DNA from: Paenibacillus sp. FSL R5-0623
GTDB lineage: Bacteria; Bacillota; Bacilli; Paenibacillales; Paenibacillaceae
Assembly (NCBI RefSeq): GCF_037974265.1
Contig: NZ_CP150233.1
Span: 434,001 to 498,000 of the forward strand
DNA length: 64,000 nt
Direction: 5' to 3'
This document shows positions 8,827 to 17,860 of this stretch, in pieces (position 1 is the stretch's first letter; every line of letters starts with the position of its first letter). The notes below the pieces were generated by a model. The model did no database searches. It was given only the letters and a program-made list of their open reading frames with translations, and was not told the origin of the DNA. The translations under genes and the position numbers were made by a program.

Positions 8827-8863
8827 GCTTCGGAGGAAATTGGATTAAAAGGGGGAGGCCTGA

Positions 8864-9778
8864 TTGACCCATTCACGCAAGCGCAAAAGAGGGGGGCCAC
8901 TCGCCAGAGAGGCCCAGATCGCAGGTTGGCTGTTTGTATCGCCGATGGTGCTTGGGTTTACCCTGCTGCTGTTATTTCCCATGGGTCTCGCGTTATACAT
9001 GAGCCTGACCGATTGGCCGCTGCTGGGGGAGCATCATTTTATTGGACTGGAGAATTACCGAAATATTATGACAGATGCCATGTTCTGGAAGGTGCTCGCC
9101 AATACGGTTTATTTCACAGCGGGGCTGGTGCCTCTTAATATTGTGCTTGCCCTGCTGCTCGCGTTGCTGCTATCCAGAAATCTGCGGGGCATCGGAATTT
9201 TCCGAACAGCGATCTTTGTTCCGGTCATGACCTCGCTGATCGTATGGGCCATCGTGTGGAAGCTGATGTATGCGACAGAGTCGGGATTGATTAATCAGCT
9301 TCTGTTGATGGCGGGCATCAAGGGTCCGGCCTGGCTGTACAATGAAGATTTGGCAATGCCGGCGGTGATTGTGACAAGTGTGCTGAAAAATGTCGGTCTG
9401 AATATGGTGCTGTTCATTGCAGCCATTCAGCAGGTGCCGCGTTCACTGTACGAAGCAGCAACATTGGACGGTGCGGGCAGAAGAGGAACCTTCTTTCACG
9501 TCACGTTGCCTATGATCACACCAACGGTGTTTTTGACTGTGGTCATGACCGTGATTGGTTCACTCAAAGTATTCGGGCAGATCTATGTGATGACACAGGG
9601 CGGGCCGAGCAACAGCACCAAGGTATTGGTTTATTATATCTGGGAAAAAGCATTCAAACTATTTCAGTTTGGCTATGCTTCTGCTCTCGCATATGTACTG
9701 TTCTTGATCGTGCTAATTCTGACGCTGCTGCAATGGCAGCTCCGAAAGAGGTGGGTATTCAATGAAGGCGATGCCTAG
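8864..9778 (+). CDS. Carbohydrate ABC transporter permease, MalF/UgpA-like
   Basis: 304 residues starting at TTG behind GGGGGAGG. Six hydrophobic helices; the EAA loop is visible near residue 200 (YEAATLDGAGRRGTFFHVTLPM). The N-terminus is short and basic. It forms the first half of the membrane channel with the next gene, with which it overlaps by 17 bases. Confidence 0.92.
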   Translation: MTHSRKRKRGGPLAREAQIAGWLFVSPMVLGFTLLLLFPMGLALYMSLTDWPLLGEHHFIGLENYRNIMTDAMFWKVLANTVYFTAGLVPLNIVLALLLALLLSRNLRGIGIFRTAIFVPVMTSLIVWAIVWKLMYATESGLINQLLLMAGIKGPAWLYNEDLAMPAVIVTSVLKNVGLNMVLFIAAIQQVPRSLYEAATLDGAGRRGTFFHVTLPMITPTVFLTVVMTVIGSLKVFGQIYVMTQGGPSNSTKVLVYYIWEKAFKLFQFGYASALAYVLFLIVLILTLLQWQLRKRWVFNEGDA

Positions 9779-10616
9779 TCCTTCGGGGCGGAAGATAGGA
9801 AGTACTCTGGGGACGTATTTGCTGCTGACCCTGATTTCGCTCATTATGATTATGCCATTTATCTGGATGATATCGACATCATTTAAGGAACCCCAGAGCA
9901 TATTCACCTATCCACCGCAGTGGATACCGGAACCATTCCGATTTCAGAACTACATCGATGTCTTTCGATTGATTCCGTTTCACCGTTTTTATTGGAACAG
10001 TATCTACATTTCTGCGTTGGTTGTGCTGGGAACAGTATTCTTTGCTTCCCTCGCTGGGTACGCATTCGCCAAAATTCCGTTTAAAGGACGTAATGTGGTA
10101 TTTCTCATCCTGCTGAGTGCGATGATGATTCCCCATGAGGTAACGGCGATACCGATGTTTCTGTTCATGCGGCAGCTGGGGTGGATTGATACCCATCTTC
10201 CGCTGATATTATTGCCGATCTTTGGCGCGGGTGGTGTGTTTGGCATCTTTGTGATGCGGCAGTTCTTCATTACGGTGCCAACGGAGCTGGAGGAAGCGGC
10301 GATGATTGACGGCTGTAACCGATTCCGGATATATGCGCGAATTATGCTGCCCATTGCCAAGCCGGGTATGGCTACGCTGACGATCTTTACGTTTGTGACC
10401 ATCTGGAATGAGTTTTTTGATCCGTTGATCTTCATTAACTCGCGTGATCTAATGACGCTGCCGCTTGGATTATCCCTGTTTACAGATGAAGTGGGTACAG
10501 CCTGGCAATATCTGATGAGCGCCACCGTCATGGCAACCTTGCCACTGTTAATTGTTTTTTTCCTGGCACAACGGCGCTTCATTGAGGGGGTTGCCATGAC
10601 GGGACTGAAAGAGTAA
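9762..10616 (+). CDS. Carbohydrate ABC transporter permease, MalG/UgpE-like
   Basis: 284 residues; ATG inside the end of the previous gene with GAGGTGGG upstream. Six helices, EAA loop ELEEAAMIDGCNRFRIYARIMLPI, and the typical C-terminus FIEGVAMTGLKE. Translationally coupled to its partner permease. With the binding protein at 6487 it makes a family CUT1 importer lacking its own ATPase. Confidence 0.93.
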   Translation: MKAMPSPSGRKIGSTLGTYLLLTLISLIMIMPFIWMISTSFKEPQSIFTYPPQWIPEPFRFQNYIDVFRLIPFHRFYWNSIYISALVVLGTVFFASLAGYAFAKIPFKGRNVVFLILLSAMMIPHEVTAIPMFLFMRQLGWIDTHLPLILLPIFGAGGVFGIFVMRQFFITVPTELEEAAMIDGCNRFRIYARIMLPIAKPGMATLTIFTFVTIWNEFFDPLIFINSRDLMTLPLGLSLFTDEVGTAWQYLMSATVMATLPLLIVFFLAQRRFIEGVAMTGLKE

Positions 10617-10676
10617 GCCATGAAATACGTGCAAAGGCGAGCAATACGTGCAATAGAACGGAAGGAGGGACAACAT

Positions 10677-12032
10677 TTGCGTGAACGGATGAGCATGGAA
10701 AAGGAAGAGGCAGATGTCGTTATTGTGGGCGGAGGTCCAGCTGGTATAGCGGCAGCCATTGCGGCTGGACGACAGGGTGTCCGCACAGTGCTGGTGGAGC
10801 GATACGGATTCGTGGGTGGGATGTCCACTGCCGCTATGGTCTATCCCTGGATGACTTTCCATACGGAACATGGTGAGCAGGTCATTAAAGGTATTGCGCA
10901 GGAGATTGTGGATCGTTTGCAGATGCGTGGCGGCTCCCCGGGGCATTTGCGTGATACGGTTGGATTTGTGCACAGTGTCACACCGTACCATCCAGCCATC
11001 TTTCAGGTGGTTGCGGCAGAGATGTTGCAGGAGGCTGGTGTCCGGCTGTTATTGCACAGCTTCGTGGATGAAGTGGTCGTTGGGGATGATCGGGTGGAAG
11101 CGGTGCGAGTGACAAACAAGTCTGGAAGAATGGAGTTTCAGGCGAACGTATTTGTGGATGCAAGCGGGGATGCGGATCTGGCTTATCTTGCGGGTGCTTC
11201 TGTGGCAAAAGGACGAGACGGGGATCATCGGTCGCAGCCGATGACCATGAAATTTCGTATGCGTGGTGTGGATCTTGGACGAGTAAAACAATACATGCAG
11301 GAGCATCCGGAGGATTTCTATGTGAAAACCCCCTTTGCTGAACTGGACAGCATCCCGTTAACCGGCGTGAGCGGCTTCTACTCCCAGTGGAAAAAAGCAG
11401 GTGTGCCAATTAATCGCGATCAGGTATTGTTTTTTACCGGACCGGCAGAGGATGAAGTGCTGATTAATTGTACCCGGGTGCAGGGACTTGATGCGACAGA
11501 TGCCGAGGATCTGACCTCTGCGGAACAGGAAGGCCGGAAGCAGGTGCTGATGATTGCTGAGTTTTTGCAACATGATGTGCCTGGATTCGAACGGGCTTCG
11601 ATCTCGGCGGTAGCGCCGCAGATTGGTATCCGTGAATCCAGGCGGATCATTGGGCAGTATGCATTGACACAAGCGGATGTGGTTGCAGGACGGAAATTTG
11701 ACGATGTAATTGCCAGAAGTGGTTATCCGATTGATATTCATGATCCTTCGGGTCAAGGCGTTGTGGCTGCCTTTATAGAAGGAGATGGGGCGTACGATAT
11801 TCCGTATCGCTGTCTGATCTCTCGCAATATCCGCAATCTGCTGGCGGCAGGACGCTGCATCTCCACCACACATGAGGCGCATGCAACGACAAGGTTGACT
11901 CCAAGCTGTATGGCTACCGGAGAGGCGGCAGGGACAGCGGCTGCACTAACAGTGAAGATGAAGCTGGACCCGGTGGAACTGCCGATCGTGTTGCTACAGG
12001 CGGAATTACGTCACAACGGAGCGGCGATCTAG
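10677..12032 (+). CDS. FAD-dependent oxidoreductase
   Basis: 451 residues from TTG 10677, chosen because GGAAGGAGGGA lies six bases upstream; an in-frame ATG at 10620 touches the permease stop and has no ribosome site. The N-terminus has a Rossmann FAD motif (VVIVGGGPAGIAAAIAAGRQG) and the GG-doublet GFVGGMSTAAM; a C-terminal GEAAGTAAAL segment contacts FAD in this class (FAD_oxidored type). It probably oxidises the imported compound in the cytoplasm; substrate unknown. Last gene of the YesMN uptake locus. Confidence 0.85.
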   Translation: MRERMSMEKEEADVVIVGGGPAGIAAAIAAGRQGVRTVLVERYGFVGGMSTAAMVYPWMTFHTEHGEQVIKGIAQEIVDRLQMRGGSPGHLRDTVGFVHSVTPYHPAIFQVVAAEMLQEAGVRLLLHSFVDEVVVGDDRVEAVRVTNKSGRMEFQANVFVDASGDADLAYLAGASVAKGRDGDHRSQPMTMKFRMRGVDLGRVKQYMQEHPEDFYVKTPFAELDSIPLTGVSGFYSQWKKAGVPINRDQVLFFTGPAEDEVLINCTRVQGLDATDAEDLTSAEQEGRKQVLMIAEFLQHDVPGFERASISAVAPQIGIRESRRIIGQYALTQADVVAGRKFDDVIARSGYPIDIHDPSGQGVVAAFIEGDGAYDIPYRCLISRNIRNLLAAGRCISTTHEAHATTRLTPSCMATGEAAGTAAALTVKMKLDPVELPIVLLQAELRHNGAAI

Positions 12033-12428
12033 CGGATGAGCTGATTGTGGGCGAATCATTAGTAGTGGAAGTGGGTGTTTATTTAATTCGCGGTGGCGTA
12101 ATGGAAAATGTAACGAATCTCAGTGAAGCTATTCTGCTCAAAACCCTGAAATAGGGGGGGGAGCGGGGTGAATCGGAAGAATAGAGCGTCTACGATTCGA
12201 TAGATTAGAAACTATCCCAAAAATGGCTAAATAAGCTTCCCTCAGTTCGCTAGAAATTGGTGGGAAGCTCGTGAATTGATGAGCATAATTGTAGCCCCAA
12301 AGACTCCAAATCCACTGCATAGGTGGATCTAGAGTCTTTGGGGCGCTCTCATTCTTATCATCCATTTGGTTCTTTCCTTCATGTTCCTTCATGTTTCGTA
12401 TTCCTTCATGCCTTATTCCCTCCGATTA
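12033..12428. other. Convergent intergenic region with repeat unit and hairpin
   Basis: Lies between the oxidoreductase (plus) and the amino acid permease (minus). It holds one CTAACGAATC-family unit (12110-12133, TAACGAATCTCAGTGAAGCTATT) and a long perfect hairpin at 12294-12344. An 84-codon minus-strand frame here has no coding character. The stretch AAACTATCCCAAAAATGGC around 12210 looks like insertion-sequence debris but is too short to prove. Confidence 0.45.
12294..12344. repeat. Strong hairpin, 13-bp perfect outer stem
   Basis: GCCCCAAAGACTC pairs exactly with GAGTCTTTGGGGC, with an inner ATCCAC/GTGGAT stem. No T-run follows on either strand, so it is not a standard intrinsic terminator, though it lies where convergent transcripts meet. 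Confidence 0.7.
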
Positions 12429-13079
12429 TCAATTCATCCGTGCCTCAAGTCGCCTTGCGACAATGGACAGCGCGTAGTTGATGGCAAAATACAATACGGC
12501 TGCGAGCAGCAGGGCCGGGATAATGTAATCGAAACTTTGACCGCCAAGGATCTGCACGTTGTGCATCAGCTCTGGCAGAGAGATGATGATCGCCAGTGAA
12601 GTATCCTTCAGGAGTGAGATGAACTGGCTGACCATCGGCGGGGACATGCGGCGTAGCGCCTGTGGCATGATGATGCCACCGAGGGTCTGCATGTAGCTGA
12701 GGCCCGAGGAACGGGCAGCTTCCACCTGACCGCGCTCAACGGACTTCAGACCGCTACGGACGATCTCGGCAATCATCGCGCCTTCAAACAGACTCAGTCC
12801 AACGACCGTGGACCAGAAGACGGACATTTTAATCCCGAGCTGCGGAAGTACCATGTGGATGAAGAAAATGATGAGCAACAGCGGCAGATTCCGGATCGTA
12901 TCCACGATCACTGCCATGATCTGTGACAGAACAGGGATACGGGTAAATCGGATCGTACCCAGCACAGTGCCGAGCACAAAGCTGAATATAATGGATAGCC
13001 CTGCTACCTGCAGGGTAATCAGGAATCCTTGAAGCAGGAAACGAAGGTTGGGCCACGCATAGGCCCCGCTAAAGTCCAT
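12429..13079 (-). CDS. Polar amino acid ABC transporter permease, GlnP-like
   Basis: 216 residues, about five hydrophobic segments and the His/Glu/Gln-type permease loop (RGQVEAARSSGLSYMQTLGGIIMPQALRR region). One of two homologous permeases in this operon; they would form a heterodimer with the ATPase encoded at 14886. Last gene of the operon. The ATG is at 13079 behind AAGGAGG (plus-strand CCTCCTT). Confidence 0.92.
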   Translation of the reverse strand: MDFSGAYAWPNLRFLLQGFLITLQVAGLSIIFSFVLGTVLGTIRFTRIPVLSQIMAVIVDTIRNLPLLLIIFFIHMVLPQLGIKMSVFWSTVVGLSLFEGAMIAEIVRSGLKSVERGQVEAARSSGLSYMQTLGGIIMPQALRRMSPPMVSQFISLLKDTSLAIIISLPELMHNVQILGGQSFDYIIPALLLAAVLYFAINYALSIVARRLEARMN

Positions 13080-13191
13080 ATTTTATTAGCCTCCTTCTGT
13101 ATGCAGGAATGGAATATCGAAGATCAATAGATGGGGCATGGACAAGTCAATATATCTCCCTAAGAAACTACGCCAAGTACAAGTCGATCTG

Positions 13192-13914
13192 TTACATGGT
13201 GACCTGACCTGCCGGTTTGTTCTTTTTCGGTTTGCCTTTGGTGCTGCGCGCTTCTGCATCGCTCTGTCCAAACCTGCGCTCCATATAATGCACCAGGAAG
13301 CTGAGTGGTAGTGTCAGCACCAGATAGAACAGCGCAACAATGGTGTACACACTTAGCGGCTGGAATGTATCCGAGTTAACCAGGTCGGCAAAATACATAA
13401 GATCCATACCGGCGACAACGGCAAGAATGGATGAGTTTTTGACCAAATTGATGAACTGGTTGCCGATGGACGGCAGTACAATCTTGATGGCCTGGGGCAG
13501 AATGATCAGGTTCATGGCCTGTACATAGGACAAGCCGGAGGATCTTGCTGCTTCCAGTTGTCCACGCGGCACCGTCTGAATGCCCGCTCGGATCGCTTCG
13601 GCAATGAAAGCGGCGGTGTAGATGGTCAGACCCAGAGTGCCGGAGACAAACCCATCCAGCGAGATGCCTAGTGCAGGCAGTCCAAGATAGAAGAAAAACA
13701 CAACCAACAGCAATGGGATGTTTCGGATAAATTCCACAAAAGCCGTGCCAATCCAGTTCAGCGGTTTCACAGGGGATATCCGAAAGATAGCCAGGATCGC
13801 GCCAAGGATAAAGCTGCCAATGAGAGCCAAAATGCTCACTTGAATGGTATTCAGGAACCCTTCCAGAAAACGATCCGAGTGTCGCATTAGTACGCTGAAA
13901 TCCAATGTGCCCAT
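13192..13914 (-). CDS. Polar amino acid ABC transporter permease, GlnM-like
   Basis: 240 residues. Same family as the permease downstream, with loop RGQLEAARSSGLSYVQAMNLIILPQAIK and a basic C-terminal tail (KGKPKKNKPAG). It follows the binding protein gene by 101 bp and precedes the second permease by 112 bp. Product sits in the membrane as half of the channel for glutamine, glutamate or a related polar amino acid. Confidence 0.92.
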   Translation of the reverse strand: MGTLDFSVLMRHSDRFLEGFLNTIQVSILALIGSFILGAILAIFRISPVKPLNWIGTAFVEFIRNIPLLLVVFFFYLGLPALGISLDGFVSGTLGLTIYTAAFIAEAIRAGIQTVPRGQLEAARSSGLSYVQAMNLIILPQAIKIVLPSIGNQFINLVKNSSILAVVAGMDLMYFADLVNSDTFQPLSVYTIVALFYLVLTLPLSFLVHYMERRFGQSDAEARSTKGKPKKNKPAGQVTM

Positions 13915-14015
13915 ATAGGCGAAGCCTCCGTTCTCCAGATGTAGAAACGGCGATTACGTCTGCTCATGCTTCGCATCTAACAGACGAATTCGCCGTTTAT
14001 CTATCTTAATTCGGG

Positions 14016-14846
14016 TTACTCGGGCTTGGAGCCCAGCCATTTCTCATGTAATGTGTCATATTCCCCGCTGTCTTTCATGCTTTTGAGCAGCGTGTTGACT
14101 TCCTCCACGAAGGCAGTGTCGCCTTTGCGAATGGCCATGCCATAAGGTTCGCTTGTGAAATTGCCACCAACCAATTGGAAGCTGTTATCCGTCTGTTGCA
14201 TGCCGATGAGGATGATGTTATCTGTGGTCAGCGCTTCGCCTTTACCTGCTTTGAGAGCAGTGAATGCATCCTGATAGTTATCGAATTCAAGCACCTCAGC
14301 ATCCGGGGCTTTCTCGCGAATATTCTGAGCGGATGTGGAGCCTTTCACCGCGAGCACTTTCACCCCGCTGAGGCTTTCCAAGCCGGTAATTGCACTGTCG
14401 TTTTTCACCAGCAGGGACTGCCCTGCTTCAAAATAAACATCACTGAAATCCACCTGTTCCTTACGCTCATCCGTAATTGTCATTGTGGCGATGATGATGT
14501 CGATGTCTCCATTTTGCAGCATGGGAATACGCGTCTTGGAAGTGACCTCTTTCAGTTCGACCTTGGTCTCATCTCCAAGGATCTGTTTGGCGAGTGCCTT
14601 GGCGATATCAATATCGAATCCTTCAACGTTGCCACTTGCGGGATCTTTCAAGCCAAACAGCTTCGTATCGTATTTCACACCGGCAATGAGCTTGCCGCGT
14701 TCCTTAATCCGCTCAATCGTTCCTTTCGCCTCGGCGTCACCACCACCGCTCGCTGAAGGTGTATCTGTACCTGTACTACAACCGGACAATACAAGCGAGA
14801 GAATGAGGACAAGCATAAATGATGGCCATTTCAATAATTTCTTCAT
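14016..14846 (-). CDS. Amino acid-binding lipoprotein, GlnH-like
   Basis: 276 residues. Signal peptide with lipobox LVLSGC (Cys near 23), then a family 3 binding protein: AGVKYDTKLFGLKDP, GFDIDIAKALAKQIL, DIIIATMTITDERKEQVDFS and a late AIRKGD. The motifs match glutamine/glutamate/aspartate receptors; exact ligand not decidable. Second gene after the ATPase, 39 bp apart. Confidence 0.92.
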   Translation of the reverse strand: MKKLLKWPSFMLVLILSLVLSGCSTGTDTPSASGGGDAEAKGTIERIKERGKLIAGVKYDTKLFGLKDPASGNVEGFDIDIAKALAKQILGDETKVELKEVTSKTRIPMLQNGDIDIIIATMTITDERKEQVDFSDVYFEAGQSLLVKNDSAITGLESLSGVKVLAVKGSTSAQNIREKAPDAEVLEFDNYQDAFTALKAGKGEALTTDNIILIGMQQTDNSFQLVGGNFTSEPYGMAIRKGDTAFVEEVNTLLKSMKDSGEYDTLHEKWLGSKPE

Positions 14847-14885
14847 GAATAAAGACCCCTTTCAAAATGGAATATTGGATTATTC

Positions 14886-15614
14886 TCAATGATGAATCAG
14901 ACGGCTCAGGAATTGCTGTGCTCGTTCTTCTCTGGGGTTGTCAAAAAATTCAGCAGCGTTGGCCTCTTCAACAATTCGGCCTTCGTCCATGAAGATGACC
15001 CGGTCCGCAACTTCGCGGGCGAATCCCATCTCATGGGTAACAACGACCATGGTCATGCCATTATGGGCAAGGGAGCGCATAACATCGAGGACCTCCCCGA
15101 TCATCTCGGGATCGAGAGCAGAGGTCGGTTCGTCAAAAAGCATGATTTTGGGCTCCATGGCGAGTCCTCTGGCGATAGCTACCCGTTGTTGCTGTCCACC
15201 GGACAACTGGGATGGATAACTATCTGCTTTGTCGGCAATGCCCACCCGGGTCAGATACTTCATTGCTGTTGCGGCTGCCTGTTCTTTGGGTTGTTTGCGC
15301 ACCTTCATGGGTGCAAGGGTAATGTTATCGATGACTTTTTTGTGAGGATACAGATTGAAGTGTTGAAATACCATGCCGATGTCACGGCGGAAGAGGTTAA
15401 TGTCCACCTTTTTCTGATGTAGAGGAATCCCACTGACGACAAGTTCACCTTCGGTAATGGTCTCCAAGCGGTTAATACAACGGAGTAATGTGCTTTTGCC
15501 GGAGCCGGAAGGTCCGATAATGACAACGACTTCTCCTTCTTCAATGTGAAGATGGATATCCTTGAGGACATGAAAATGACCGAAATGCTTCTGGACACCC
15601 CTAAATTCAATCAA
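14886..15614 (-). CDS. glnQ: Polar amino acid ABC transporter ATP-binding protein
   Basis: 242 residues from TTG 15614 ([20 protein letters not shown]), which matches the usual GlnQ start; an upstream in-frame TTG at 15638 would add eight residues but lacks a good ribosome site. Walker [10 protein letters not shown] (34-42), signature LSGGQQQR, Walker [11 protein letters not shown]. Energises the importer formed by the three genes downstream. First gene of the operon, behind the promoter and GlnR/TnrA-type box at 15689-15740. The gene symbol reflects family, not proven substrate. Confidence 0.9.
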   Translation of the reverse strand: MIEFRGVQKHFGHFHVLKDIHLHIEEGEVVVIIGPSGSGKSTLLRCINRLETITEGELVVSGIPLHQKKVDINLFRRDIGMVFQHFNLYPHKKVIDNITLAPMKVRKQPKEQAAATAMKYLTRVGIADKADSYPSQLSGGQQQRVAIARGLAMEPKIMLFDEPTSALDPEMIGEVLDVMRSLAHNGMTMVVVTHEMGFAREVADRVIFMDEGRIVEEANAAEFFDNPREERAQQFLSRLIHH

Positions 15615-15688
15615 GAGTACACCCCATCCTTTCTGCAACGTCTGTGTGTAAAAGGGATAATAAGGAATAAATTGAAACTAGTTATTTA

Positions 15689-15717
15689 ATCATACATAGT
15701 CATCCTGCTTATGGCAA
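15689..15717 (-). promoter_or_regulatory. Sigma-A-type promoter of the amino acid ABC operon
   Basis: On the minus strand TTGCCA (plus 15712-15717) is separated by 17 bases from TATGAT (plus 15689-15694). It lies about 75 bases upstream of the ATPase start. Confidence 0.65.
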
Positions 15718-15723
15718 TTGGTT

Positions 15724-15740
15724 TGTGATAAAACATGACA
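15724..15740 (-). promoter_or_regulatory. GlnR/TnrA-type nitrogen box
   Basis: TGTGATAAAACATGACA fits TGTNA-N7-TNACA on both strands. It ends six bases upstream of the -35 element, which puts its centre about 49-50 bases before the expected transcription start. That is where TnrA sites act as activators in Bacillus, so nitrogen-limited induction is predicted. Confidence 0.75.
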
Positions 15741-16094
15741 TAAGTAATGGGTTATCTAGGGCTATAGCCAGAAAATATGTTATATATCTGTCATGTTATT
15801 AAATGCCTTGTGACGAATCCTGACAGAAAAATGAATCTATTCTCCTAGTTGTTTTCCAACCTTTGGAATAGTTGTATAGAGTATACTGAAAGTGATGTTT
15901 GATTTATGACTCTGATTAACAAAACAAATAGCATCAAGTTCCACGTGTACATGGCAAGAAAGCTCAACCCTACACGTCATGCCATTGATATGATGGAGTG
16001 AGAGAGCGTCCGTTTGAACGTAAGTAAGGAAAGTAAAAGCGATGTATTGACCCCATAACAATTCCATTACATGTAGAGAGGATGATTCTGCACG
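15741..16094. other. Intergenic region between amino acid operon and GH28 gene
   Basis: No gene recognised. The start of the GH28 gene is preceded by AGAGAGGATGATT. A promoter for the GH28 gene is expected but not fixed. Confidence 0.35.
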
Positions 16095-17708
16095 ATGAAT
16101 ACATATCACTCCCCATTATCGACAGGAGCAAGTGCCCAGTCCGATGTTCGAGCTTATGAAGCCGATTTGCCTGTCATTCCTGCTCAGGATTTTCAGCTTA
16201 CAGACTATGGAGCTGTTGGAGATGGTGTAACGGATAACACAGAAATGTTTCGACTTGCCATCGCGGCGTGTGCCGAAGCAGGAGGTGGAAGAATCGTAAT
16301 TCCTGCCGGGGTATGGCTCACAGGCCCGATTGTAATGCGCAGCCGGATCGAACTACATGTGGAAGCAGGAGCACTGGTTACATTTAGCCGAGATTTTGAT
16401 CAATACCCATTAATTGCATCAAGCTTCGAAGGCTGGCAGGTGGTACGTTGCCAATCCCCGATCGATGGTGATCAACTGGAGGATATTGCGATTACTGGTG
16501 AGGGGATATGGGATGGTGGCGGGGAAGCGTGGCGTCCGGTGAAACGCTCCAAAATGACCACTTCACAATGGAACCAATTGGTCGCTTCCGGTGGTGTTGT
16601 AGAGCAATCCGGTGGGGATGAGGAAATCTGGTGGCCTACCGCAGCTGCACTTGAAGGCGGCACCATTGCGAATCGATTGCATCAGGAGCAGGTAAGTGAT
16701 ACCACTGCCTATGAAGAAGTCAGAGACTTTTTGCGCCCCAACATGGTCAGTTTACGGAGATGCAAACGGGTATTGCTGGACGGTCCAACGTTCCAGAACT
16801 CACCTGCATGGAATCTGCACCCCTGGGCATCTGAGCATGTCACCATTCGTAACGTGAGTGTGCGGAATCCGTGGTTTTCTCAGAATGGAGATGGGCTGGA
16901 CATTGAATCCTGTCGTCATGTGGTGGTGGAGAAGAGTATATTCGATGTCGGTGATGATGCGATCTGTCTGAAATCAGGCAAGGACGCCGAAGGCCGTGAG
17001 CTTGGCCTGCCATCGGAGTACATCACCATTCGGGATTGCACGGTGTATCACGGTCATGGCGGGTTTGTCATTGGCAGTGAAATGTCCGGTGGTGTGCGGC
17101 ATGTGCGAGTATCGGATTGTACGTTTATCGGAACGGACATTGGACTTCGCTTCAAAAGCGCACGTGGGCGCGGCGGAGTGGTCGAGGACATTCAGATTGA
17201 GCGCATATATATGAAAGATATCATTATGGAAGCCATCTCGTTTTCCTTTTTCTATGCGAATCAGGAAGGCTCTGCCCGGGGCAGTGATCTGTCTCAGGAG
17301 ATTAGCGAAGAGACGCCAATGTTCCGGGATATTCGAATATCGGATGTGGTCTGTGCCGGTGCCGACACTGCGTTGCTTGTGAGTGGATTGCCGGAACTGC
17401 CTTTGGATGGGGTGATCATCCAGCGTTACAACGTGCAAGCTCGCAGTGGTATCCAATGTGCTCATGCGAAACATCTGCATATCGCTGAATTGCAGGCGCA
17501 GATCACCGAAGGTCCGCTGGTTCATTTGCACCAGTGCAAAGGGGCAGAGTTAGAGAGCATTCAGGGCAAAGGCGCAGATGGCCGACTTCTGATGGTGACA
17601 GGACACGAGTCCGCAGGCATTGTCTGCCGAGAAGGTGATGCCGACACAGAAGGTCGCCAGATCTCTGTTGGTCCCGAGGTACGAAGTGGTGTGATCATTC
17701 GCAGGTAA
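16095..17708 (+). CDS. Glycoside hydrolase family 28, polygalacturonase-like
   Basis: 537 residues, no signal peptide. N-terminal FQLTDYGAVGDGVTDNTE is the usual start of pectin-active beta-helix proteins. GH28 active-site motifs are present: NGDGLD, GDDAICLKSG, the HGHGGFVIGSE segment and LRFKSARGRGG, so catalytic Asp, His, Arg and Lys positions are kept. Expected to hydrolyse alpha-1,4-galacturonide bonds, probably in short oligomers inside the cell given the lack of an export signal. Monocistronic; convergent with the AraC gene. Confidence 0.9.
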   Translation: MNTYHSPLSTGASAQSDVRAYEADLPVIPAQDFQLTDYGAVGDGVTDNTEMFRLAIAACAEAGGGRIVIPAGVWLTGPIVMRSRIELHVEAGALVTFSRDFDQYPLIASSFEGWQVVRCQSPIDGDQLEDIAITGEGIWDGGGEAWRPVKRSKMTTSQWNQLVASGGVVEQSGGDEEIWWPTAAALEGGTIANRLHQEQVSDTTAYEEVRDFLRPNMVSLRRCKRVLLDGPTFQNSPAWNLHPWASEHVTIRNVSVRNPWFSQNGDGLDIESCRHVVVEKSIFDVGDDAICLKSGKDAEGRELGLPSEYITIRDCTVYHGHGGFVIGSEMSGGVRHVRVSDCTFIGTDIGLRFKSARGRGGVVEDIQIERIYMKDIIMEAISFSFFYANQEGSARGSDLSQEISEETPMFRDIRISDVVCAGADTALLVSGLPELPLDGVIIQRYNVQARSGIQCAHAKHLHIAELQAQITEGPLVHLHQCKGAELESIQGKGADGRLLMVTGHESAGIVCREGDADTEGRQISVGPEVRSGVIIRR

Positions 17709-17725
17709 AAGTTATGTAATAAGGT

Positions 17726-17848
17726 TTATACAAGTTGGTCAAACTCAGCCGCAGTGGCGTAGCCATAGATCCAGTAATCGTGGTGCTTCACGATATAAGG
17801 GATGCGTAATCTCTGGAGCAAGGCTACCCACTCGGCTTTTATATGAAG
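17726..17848 (-). pseudogene. Orphan C-terminal coding remnant
   Basis: An open minus-strand frame without a plausible start reads KAEWVALLQRLRIPYIVKHH, then DYWIYGYATAAEFDQLV and stop. Its composition is protein-like and unlike random frames nearby. It begins 12 bases after the stop of the AraC gene. I infer the tail of a lost gene; no family recognised. Confidence 0.4.
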
Positions 17849-17860
17849 TTATCGGATGAT

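Larger units (their letters stand above)
8515..8863 (+). other. Intergenic region with short dispersed repeats
   Basis: No gene seen. It holds three units of the CTAACGAATC-N8-GTTATT family (8569-8592, 8619-8643, and inverted 8690-8711) and a pair of perfect 10-base inverted repeats TAAACTCTGC/GCAGAGTTTA at 8727-8736 and 8817-8826. The 3' end carries the GGGGGAGG ribosome site of the permease gene. The break splits the uptake locus, so the permeases may have an additional promoter. Confidence 0.6.

Noticed and set aside
10004..10828. Long minus-strand frame opposite the permease and oxidoreductase genes
   Set aside because: Antisense shadow of genes with clear families; no ribosome site and biased Ser/Arg/Ile composition.
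12138..12392. 84-codon minus-strand frame between convergent genes
   Set aside because: It runs through a perfect hairpin and a repeat-rich stretch, with no recognisable domain.
14175..14756. 193-codon plus-strand frame inside the amino acid-binding protein gene
   Set aside because: Antisense to a well-conserved lipoprotein gene; rich in His/Cys/Phe as expected for a shadow frame.
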